12,941 nucleotides of DNA from an uncultured Dorea sp. (GTDB lineage Bacteria; Bacillota; Clostridia; Lachnospirales; Lachnospiraceae): NCBI GenBank assembly GCA_934295165.1, contig CAKRAT010000058.1:1-12941 (forward strand), written 5' to 3'. A program made the position numbers and the translations under genes. How positions within the stretch are numbered: the stretch's first letter is position 1; the number at the start of each line of letters is the position of its first letter. The notes under the pieces are model-generated. The model searched no databases. It had not been told where the DNA came from and saw only the letters and a list, made by a program, of their open reading frames with translations. Shown here in pieces: positions 7,971 through 12,941 of this stretch.

Positions 7971-8002
7971 GCTGCCCCTGTGAGGCGGCAGATTCTGTGG
8001 AC
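7971..8002 (+). repeat. dispersed GCTGCC repeat, copy D (long-loop variant)
   Basis: The left arm GCTGCC (7971-7976) is separated from the right part GGCGGCAGATTCTGTGGA (7984-8001) by about seven extra bases. The right part matches 16 of 18 bases of copy C. CTGCC and GGCAG can still pair around a 10-base loop. The element ends just before the AGGAGG ribosome binding site of the following gene. Confidence 0.55.
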
Positions 8003-8016
8003 AGGAGGAGAAGTTT

Positions 8017-9672
8017 ATGAAAGGAAAAACGAAAGTGCTGATCGCCGTTATGGTTGTGTTTCTTGCAGGAATCTATTATTATGCTGCAATACCGGCGGTC
8101 AATATTCATTCATCAGATACATGGTTTTTCATCATGATCTTTCTGGTGATACTGGCTGTTCTCTATCTTGGAAGAAAAAAGATGAACAGATATGAAGTAA
8201 AAGAAAGTAAAGTAGTAAAAGGATTTCTTGGAGTAGTTGTGGTCCTGGGTATTATTTACCTGCTTGGAACACTGCTTTCTTCACCAGTTGTAAATGCGAA
8301 GAAATACCAGAAGCTTATGACTGTCAAAGAAGGAGAATTTACAAAAGATGTAGACGAACTGTCATTTGACAAGATCCCGCTTCTGGATAAAGATACGGCA
8401 GCACTTCTTGGTGACCGTAAGATGGGAAGTATGGTGGATATGGTATCTCAGTTTGAGGCAGACGATATCTATAGCCAGATCAACTACAAGGGCAATCCGG
8501 TCCGTGTGACACCGTTAAAATATGCGAGCCTGATCAAGTGGTTTACCAATCAGAGTGACGGTATCCCGGCTTATATCCGAATCAATATGGCGAATCAGTC
8601 TACCGAACTTGTGAAATTAGACCAGGGTATGAAATATACGACCAGTGATCATTTTAACCGTAATATTTACCGGCATCTGCGTTTTGCGCATCCGACTTAT
8701 ATCTATGGCGAATTAAGTTTTGAAATTGATGAAAATGGAGATCCATACTGGATCGCACCGGTCAAGAAATTCAACATCGGTTTATTCGGCGGTGAGACGG
8801 TTGGAAAAGTTGTGATCTGTAATGCGGTGACAGGAAAGACGAAGACATACGATGTCGGAAATGTGCCACAGTGGGTGGACCGTGTATATTCTGCAGATCT
8901 TCTGGTGAATCTGTTTGATTATTATGGAAAATTGAAACACGGATTCTTTAACAGTGTACTGAGTCAGAAAGACTGTCTGGAGACAACGGACGGTTATAAC
9001 TATCTGGCATTAAATGATGATGTGTGGATGTATACCGGAGTTACTTCTGTCAATGGGGATCAGTCCAATGTTGGGTTCGTTCTGGCAAACCAGCGTACAA
9101 TGGAGACAAAATACTATAAAGTAGAAGGCGCGACAGAATCTTCAGCCATGTCATCGGCAGAAGGGCAGGTACAGAATCTGAAATATCAGGCGACGTTCCC
9201 GTTGTTATTGAATATTGCGGGTGAGCCGACTTATTTCGTTGCATTGAAAGATGATGCCGGTCTGGTGAAGAAGTATGCGATGGTAAATGTCCAGAAGTAC
9301 CAGATTGTTGCAATCGGAGACAGCGTCAGCCAGTGTCAGGATAATTACAATGAATTACTTCTGAAAAATGGTGTGAAAGAACAGGAAAAGGATACACGTA
9401 AGGAAGAAGAAGTGTCCGGAAAGATTACGAAGATCGCACAGGCGGTTCTGGATGGTAATTCTCATTACTATCTGATGCTGGAGAATTCTGATGCAATCTA
9501 TGACGTATCAGTGGCAGATATCATAGATGTGATCCGGTGTGAGCTTGGAGAACAGGTAACGGTAACTTATAAAGAGGATGAAGATGTCAATACAGTAACG
9601 AAGCTGGATGTCGGTGAGAATACAAAAGAAAAAGCATCTTCCAACAAGGAAGAGGCAGATACACAGGAATAA
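8017..9672 (+). CDS. membrane-anchored protein of unknown function with large extracytoplasmic region
   Basis: I do not recognise this 551-residue protein. It starts with three hydrophobic segments (about 7-25, 36-52 and 67-88) separated by charged loops. After these, about 460 residues without further membrane segments follow. If the short positively charged N-terminus is cytoplasmic, this part lies outside the cell. The region about 110-440 is rich in aromatic residues and beta-like strands, and two parts (around DPYWIAPVKK and EPTYFVALKD) look loosely alike, hinting at an internal duplication. Residues about 467-535, beginning SGKITKI and containing alternating hydrophobic strands, resemble a small OB-like beta-barrel, followed by a charged tail. 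The ATG at 8017 has AGGAGG (8003-8008) at 8-base spacing. No clear promoter is visible, so transcription may come partly from read-through of trkH. A cell-envelope role is inferred from topology only. Confidence 0.85.
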   Translation: MKGKTKVLIAVMVVFLAGIYYYAAIPAVNIHSSDTWFFIMIFLVILAVLYLGRKKMNRYEVKESKVVKGFLGVVVVLGIIYLLGTLLSSPVVNAKKYQKLMTVKEGEFTKDVDELSFDKIPLLDKDTAALLGDRKMGSMVDMVSQFEADDIYSQINYKGNPVRVTPLKYASLIKWFTNQSDGIPAYIRINMANQSTELVKLDQGMKYTTSDHFNRNIYRHLRFAHPTYIYGELSFEIDENGDPYWIAPVKKFNIGLFGGETVGKVVICNAVTGKTKTYDVGNVPQWVDRVYSADLLVNLFDYYGKLKHGFFNSVLSQKDCLETTDGYNYLALNDDVWMYTGVTSVNGDQSNVGFVLANQRTMETKYYKVEGATESSAMSSAEGQVQNLKYQATFPLLLNIAGEPTYFVALKDDAGLVKKYAMVNVQKYQIVAIGDSVSQCQDNYNELLLKNGVKEQEKDTRKEEEVSGKITKIAQAVLDGNSHYYLMLENSDAIYDVSVADIIDVIRCELGEQVTVTYKEDEDVNTVTKLDVGENTKEKASSNKEEADTQE

Positions 9673-9706
9673 CAAACGGTTATAAAGTTTAGATCGCCGT
9701 GTGTTC

Positions 9707-9738
9707 GAAAGAAGCTGCCGGCGGCAGGTCTTGAAGAG
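9707..9738 (+). repeat. dispersed GCTGCC repeat, copy B
   Basis: This copy shares the uninterrupted 15-mer GAAAGAAGCTGCCGG (9707-9721) with copy C and continues GCGGCAGGTCTTGAAGAG. CTGCC and GGCAG form a hairpin with a 3-base loop. No T run follows, so it is not a conventional terminator. It is the only notable structure in the 93-base gap between the unknown membrane protein and the AEC permease. Confidence 0.65.
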
Positions 9739-9765
9739 GGATGATATAAGAAATGAGAGAGGATA

Positions 9766-10704
9766 ATGGAGATTAGTATACTTCTTGCGGAACAGATCAT
9801 AGCTATGTTTCTGACAATGGCGGTGGGCTTTGGTGTAGTCAGAGCCGGACTTTTTAAGACAGAAGACAGCCAGATCATTTCAAACATGGTTGTGTATATC
9901 TGTAATCCGTGTGTAGTCGTTCATGCGTTTCAGATTGAAATGACGGACGATAAGATAAAGGGATTGATGATTGCAGTCGGGATGTCAGTAGTGGTGCACG
10001 TGGTCCTGATCGCGGGATCAGAATTACTGTCAGGGATATTTCATTTTAACAGTATAGAAAAGGCGTCGGTTATTTATACGAATGCGGGATATCTGGTAAT
10101 CCCACTGGTGTCGGCTGTACTGGGAGAAGAATGGGTGTTTTATACGACTGCGTTCATTCTGGTACAGACGGTATTGATGTGGACACATGGTGTAAAACTG
10201 ATCGGACAGGAAAAAGACCTGAATATCCGTAAGATTCTGTGCAATCCAAATGTGATTGCGATGATTATAGGAATTACACTATTTGTGTTGGAGATCCGTC
10301 TGCCGGCAGTAGTTGACAGTTGTGTCAGCGGGTTCGGAGATATGATCAGTCCGGCAAGTATGATGGTGATCGGAATGGTGATCGGAGATGTGGATCTGAA
10401 ATGGGTGTTCCGTCAGAAACGTCCGTATCTGATCTGCCTGATACGGCTGATTGTATTTCCGATGATTGCAGCATTTGCCTTTGCGGGAGTGGAACGGATG
10501 GGAATCCATCCGGATGCAGAGTATATCCTGATGATCGTTTTGATTGCAACAGCGGCGCCTGCGGCGGCAATGGTCACACAACTTACACAGATTTATGGAA
10601 AGGATTCCAGGTATGCAAGTGTAATCAATGTCATGTCAGTAATATTCTGTATCATTACGATGCCTTTGATGGTTCTGATTTATGAGATGTTGATTGGTTT
10701 ATAA
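9766..10704 (+). CDS. AEC-family (auxin efflux carrier-like) permease
   Basis: This 312-residue, strongly hydrophobic protein has about ten membrane segments, the usual size for bacterial AEC transporters. Typical features are the N-terminal helix leading to VGFGVVRAGLF (about 20-30), NP at 47-48, YTNAGYLVIPL (104-114), NPN at 160-162, and a C-terminal half with APAAAMVTQL and YGKDSRYAS before a final helix ending in MPL. Family members export or import small organic acids such as malate or malonate. The substrate here cannot be predicted from the sequence. The ATG at 9766 has GAGAGG only 3 bases upstream, which is close. The N-terminus aligns well with the family pattern, so I keep it. No strong promoter lies between it and the upstream gene, so co-transcription is possible. 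A bidirectional terminator follows. Confidence 0.88.
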   Translation: MEISILLAEQIIAMFLTMAVGFGVVRAGLFKTEDSQIISNMVVYICNPCVVVHAFQIEMTDDKIKGLMIAVGMSVVVHVVLIAGSELLSGIFHFNSIEKASVIYTNAGYLVIPLVSAVLGEEWVFYTTAFILVQTVLMWTHGVKLIGQEKDLNIRKILCNPNVIAMIIGITLFVLEIRLPAVVDSCVSGFGDMISPASMMVIGMVIGDVDLKWVFRQKRPYLICLIRLIVFPMIAAFAFAGVERMGIHPDAEYILMIVLIATAAPAAAMVTQLTQIYGKDSRYASVINVMSVIFCIITMPLMVLIYEMLIGL

Positions 10705-10724
10705 GAGTATAGAATAAGACAGAC

Positions 10725-10769
10725 AAAAAGCTCCGCAGTAGTGTGTAATACATATTGCGAAGCTTTTTT
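10725..10769. terminator. bidirectional intrinsic terminator between the AEC permease and capA-like gene
   Basis: AAAAAGCT (10725-10732) pairs with AGCTTTTT (10761-10768). After a C/A mismatch, CGCA pairs with TGCG (10734-10737 with 10756-10759). The flanking A run and T run give a U tract in both directions, suiting the convergent genes on either side. Confidence 0.8.
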
Positions 10770-10781
10770 GTGTCATGCTAT

Positions 10782-10813
10782 GAAAGAAGCTGCCGGTGGC
10801 AGATTCTGTAGAT
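10782..10813 (+). repeat. dispersed GCTGCC repeat, copy C
   Basis: This is the clearest copy: GAAGCTGCC and GGCAGATTC pair over 9 positions with one mismatch around the loop GGT, followed by TGTAGAT. It sits between the bidirectional terminator and the capA stop codon, only 5 bases from that stop (10818-10820), so it would be in the 3' end of the capA transcript. Confidence 0.65.
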
Positions 10814-10817
10814 CAAG

Positions 10818-12116
10818 TTATAATCCTTCACTATACTGCGAAATCTTATCCAGTACCCGCTGCTTCTCCTCTTCGGTAAGCGGAACAGGGCAGTAGTCGT
10901 TGTAGCCACTGGAAGAAGAGATGGAACAAGGGATAATATTTAATTTACTGCTTTTCGTTAATTTTCCTTTTTTATTAAAAGTAAATGTCTGCTGTACGAT
11001 CATACTGTCGGTATCACTTGGTGTTGAATTGCCGCCAAAGCAGAAATTACCGAGACTATAGCAGATGTATTTTCCATTATATTCTTCAATCCCTTCAAGG
11101 ACATGAGGGTGGTGGCCGATCACAAGATCCGCACCTTCATCGACAGCAAGATGTGCGAGAGCTTTCTGGTTTTCATCCGGTGTATACTGCTTTTCGATTC
11201 CCCAGTGGAAATTCACGATGATGACCTGCGCGCCGGCTTTTTTCAGGGCTTTGATATTTTGTTTTACCTGAGATGCACGTTTTTGATGGTCTGCAAGTTC
11301 ATAGATTCCGGTGACACCGACTTTTATACCTTTTATCTTTAAAATCTTGATGCGGTTATAACCGAAGGAAGCAATCCCGGCATCCTCCAGTGCGGAAATC
11401 GTGTCGGTATAACTTTTCTCTCCATAATCATGACTGTGGTTGTTGGCGAGATTGGCTGCTTCGATAGAACTTCCGGAAAGGATGGAAGCATATTCGGCAG
11501 GAGCTTTGAAAGCAAAGGTTTTTGCTTCACGTGCCGTCTCGTCAGTGAGAGTTCCTTCCATATTGACAATGGACAGGTCATCTTTTTTGAAAATGGATCT
11601 GACATGCTGGAAGAAATAATCTGCACCATGTGATTCATAGTACGCATTCAGGCTGGTAGAATAGTTGAAACTTTCGTCGGTTCCAAGCGTACAGTCTCCG
11701 GTTGAGCTGATGGTAAGAGAAACCTTGTCCGTACTCTTTTTATCCTTTTTACTGAGCGTTACCGTTTGTAATTCTACAGCGTCTTTTTCAGAAGAAGTTT
11801 TTTCGGAAGCCTTCTTTTTTGGAGTGTTTTTGGGGGGAGTGTTCTTTTTTGAAGCTTTCTTTTTTGAAGCCTCCTTTTTTTTGCTGCTTTTTTTTGCAGT
11901 CTTTTTTGTGCTTTTTTTGGAACCGGCAGTTTTGTCTGCTGAGGTTGTGACAGTAGGGCCGGTGAATTTGTTTACCACAGCATGGACTGCGGCCCGGATC
12001 AGGAATAGGAATCCGATCAGGATCAGTATCATGGCAATGATCAGCAGAATACGCTGAATCTGTCTCTTGCGCCTTCTGCGTGCCCTTTTCTTTTTTGCAT
12101 CTTTAATTCCGCTCAT
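10818..12116 (-). CDS. membrane-anchored CapA-family protein (PGA_cap metallophosphatase-like fold)
   Basis: This 432-residue protein belongs to the family of CapA, a capsule (poly-gamma-glutamate) protein with a calcineurin-like phosphatase fold. In order it has a very basic cytoplasmic N-terminus (1-22), one membrane helix (about 23-47), a lysine/serine-rich linker (about 62-112), and the CapA domain (about 133-400). Family motifs are TGD (139-141), NMEG (185-188), NNHSHD (225-230), HWG (304-306), GHHPHV (334-339) and SLGNF (354-358), so the metal-binding positions look intact. The charge pattern puts the catalytic domain outside the cell. No capB or capC is nearby, so poly-gamma-glutamate synthesis is not implied; an envelope polymer role is the cautious reading. 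AGGAG lies 9 bases before the ATG. The linker is coded by many A homopolymers. A short hairpin (GCAGG/CCTGC) is in its leader. Confidence 0.9.
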   Translation of the reverse strand: MSGIKDAKKKRARRRRKRQIQRILLIIAMILILIGFLFLIRAAVHAVVNKFTGPTVTTSADKTAGSKKSTKKTAKKSSKKKEASKKKASKKNTPPKNTPKKKASEKTSSEKDAVELQTVTLSKKDKKSTDKVSLTISSTGDCTLGTDESFNYSTSLNAYYESHGADYFFQHVRSIFKKDDLSIVNMEGTLTDETAREAKTFAFKAPAEYASILSGSSIEAANLANNHSHDYGEKSYTDTISALEDAGIASFGYNRIKILKIKGIKVGVTGIYELADHQKRASQVKQNIKALKKAGAQVIIVNFHWGIEKQYTPDENQKALAHLAVDEGADLVIGHHPHVLEGIEEYNGKYICYSLGNFCFGGNSTPSDTDSMIVQQTFTFNKKGKLTKSSKLNIIPCSISSSSGYNDYCPVPLTEEEKQRVLDKISQYSEGL

Positions 12117-12185
12117 ACGTTTTCTCTCCTGTACATGGCAGGATTGTCAGACCTGCTTTTTTGCTTTTTATATCTTATTGTGACA

Positions 12186-12218
12186 TAAAACGACAGTCCA
12201 TTGGAAAATGGACTGTCG
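12186..12218 (-). terminator. intrinsic terminator of the P-loop gene
   Basis: CGACAGTCCATT (12191-12202) and AATGGACTGTCG (12207-12218) form a perfect 12-bp stem with a 4-base loop. On the minus strand it is followed by TTTTA. It lies 26 bases past the stop of the leftward P-loop gene and so separates it from capA. The U tract is short. Confidence 0.75.
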
Positions 12219-12243
12219 GATCATTCTTTCTCAATAGGAAGGA

Positions 12244-12666
12244 TTAGTTCAGATATTTGCATCCTTCTGTATTTACGTCAGCAAGTTCTTCTTTACTTGC
12301 ACTGATGCTGACATAGAATTCAACTTCACATTCTTTGGAAACCTGTTTCAGGCGGTCAATAAATGCCGGAATATTATCCAGTGAGATATCAGCGTGTTTT
12401 AAGATGCCATCGATAAATACGTACTCGATATCGTGATTAGAACTGTACATACCATATAAAAATCCGATATATTCGTCAATGTTTGTGATTGCCGGGAAAT
12501 CATCCATACAAATTGTGCGGATATCAAATGTTACACTCGCTGTATCGCGGTGTGTTTTTTTGATAAATACAACATTTCCATTGCATTTTTTTGCAGCCTC
12601 ATTGGCCTGCTCGATCATCTGCTGTGTTTTTCCTGTTCCTTTCGGACCTGCTAATAAATAAACCAT
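12244..12666 (-). CDS. small P-loop NTPase-like protein of unknown function
   Basis: The protein has 140 residues from the chosen start. A Walker A motif GPKGTGKT is at 7-14, immediately after the first beta strand. A Walker B-like hydrophobic strand ending in aspartate (VFID, 83-86) lies further on. No helicase, AAA lid or kinase-specific motif is visible, so nucleotide binding is supported but the activity is not. The size and order of motifs are somewhat like small P-loop kinases or a minimal RecA-like core. No signal peptide or membrane segment is present, so it is probably cytoplasmic. A GTG at 12673-12675 would add three residues. The ATG at 12664-12666 is preferred because AAGGAG is 10 bases upstream of it but only 1 base from the GTG. 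It has its own promoter and terminator, so it is monocistronic. Confidence 0.85.
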   Translation of the reverse strand: MVYLLAGPKGTGKTQQMIEQANEAAKKCNGNVVFIKKTHRDTASVTFDIRTICMDDFPAITNIDEYIGFLYGMYSSNHDIEYVFIDGILKHADISLDNIPAFIDRLKQVSKECEVEFYVSISASKEELADVNTEGCKYLN

Positions 12667-12695
12667 GGTAAACACTCTCCTTTATGTATCATATT

Positions 12696-12713
12696 TACTG
12701 ATCTGCATCAGTA
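12696..12713 (-). promoter_or_regulatory. inverted repeat in the leader of the P-loop gene
   Basis: TACTGAT (12696-12702) and ATCAGTA (12707-12713) form a perfect 7-bp inverted repeat with a 4-base spacer. It lies between the predicted start site (near 12723) and the Shine-Dalgarno. It could be an RNA hairpin or an operator; the sequence does not distinguish them. Confidence 0.5.
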
Positions 12714-12729
12714 GTAATTACTTATCCTT

Positions 12730-12758
12730 ATTATACACTAAGAAACTGGTGAGAACAA
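12730..12758 (-). promoter_or_regulatory. promoter of the P-loop gene
   Basis: On the minus strand, -35 TTGTTC (12758-12753) and a perfect -10 TATAAT (12735-12730) are 17 bases apart. The expected leader is about 57 nt. Confidence 0.65.
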
Positions 12759-12873
12759 CTAAAAAAATGAATTTTCTGACAATTTTTTTGGCTAAAATGT
12801 TAACTTTGCGACAGGAAAGTAATTGAACGCATGAGAAAAAAATATAAGGAATCCGCAAAGTATTTGCAAGATT

Positions 12874-12902
12874 TTCAAGGTAAGTGCAACATATGATAAA
12901 AT
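12874..12902 (+). promoter_or_regulatory. possible rightward promoter for a gene beyond the window
   Basis: A weak -35 TTCAAG (12874-12879) is 17 bases from TAAAAT (12897-12902), which carries a TG extension (TGATAAAAT). The near-identical 10-mers TAAGTGCAAC (12881-12890) and TAAATGCAAC (12906-12915) flank the -10 and could be operator half-sites. The rest of 12760-12941 is AT-rich, and I see no convincing gene in it. Confidence 0.35.
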
Positions 12903-12941
12903 AAGTAAATGCAACGGAAAAAGTGGCTTAAAATAGTCACT

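Noticed and set aside
9742..9750. TGATATAAG as an extended -10 promoter for the AEC permease
   Set aside because: The predicted start would fall within the ribosome binding site, leaving no usable leader, and no -35 is present.
11665..12057. 130-codon + strand frame rich in Phe, Val and Leu opposite the capA-like gene
   Set aside because: It is the complement of the lysine-rich linker (AAA/AAG read as TTT/CTT). The hydrophobic look is an artefact.
12133..12156. Hairpin GCAGG/CCTGC in the capA leader considered as a fifth copy of the GCTGCC repeat
   Set aside because: Only a few bases match, the left arm GCTGCC is missing, and an indel is needed to align the tail.
12667..12675. GTG start adding three residues to the P-loop protein
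   Set aside because: The Shine-Dalgarno almost touches the GTG but is ideally spaced for the ATG at 12664-12666.

Overview
The window is a chromosomal segment that looks like a low-to-mid GC Firmicute, most plausibly a gut Lachnospiraceae-type Clostridium relative. The evidence is the strong AAGGAGG-type ribosome binding sites, TTGACA/TATAAT-like promoters, intrinsic hairpin-plus-U terminators, a B. subtilis-like EPSP synthase, a fused two-unit TrkA and the codon style. The taxon is inferred from these general features, not from a database match. I see no phage, insertion sequence, CRISPR array, tRNA or rRNA.

Left part (1-2860): a leftward tyrA-aroA pair (prephenate dehydrogenase with an ACT domain, then EPSP synthase; the genes overlap by 11 nt) is driven by a clear promoter at 2607-2636. 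It supplies the late shikimate step and the tyrosine-specific step. At the far left, the 3' end of a possible rightward gene converges on and overlaps the aroA tail.

Middle part (2861-7947): a rightward EF-G paralog has its own promoter and terminator. Its translocase-like domain IV is intact but its G4 and G5 nucleotide-recognition motifs are altered. Next comes the trkA-trkH potassium uptake operon (cytoplasmic NAD-binding RCK regulator, then the membrane channel-like subunit), closed by another hairpin terminator.

Right part (7948-12941): a 551-residue membrane-anchored protein of unknown function is followed by an AEC-family permease. Facing them are a leftward membrane-anchored CapA-like metallophosphatase-family protein with a lysine-rich linker, and a leftward 140-residue P-loop protein. 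A bidirectional terminator sits between the permease and capA. The last 275 bases carry a leftward promoter, a leader hairpin and a possible rightward promoter for a gene beyond the edge.

The most unusual structure is a small dispersed quasi-palindromic repeat (core AGCTGCCGGYGGCAGRTYCT) found in four separate intergenic gaps, always in the same orientation. The other main points of interest are the non-canonical GTPase motifs of the EF-G paralog, the dense homopolymer tracts in the capA-like gene, and a perfect 13-bp tandem duplication across the trkA stop codon. Most other genes are ordinary housekeeping genes. I do not see a convincing new multi-gene system.
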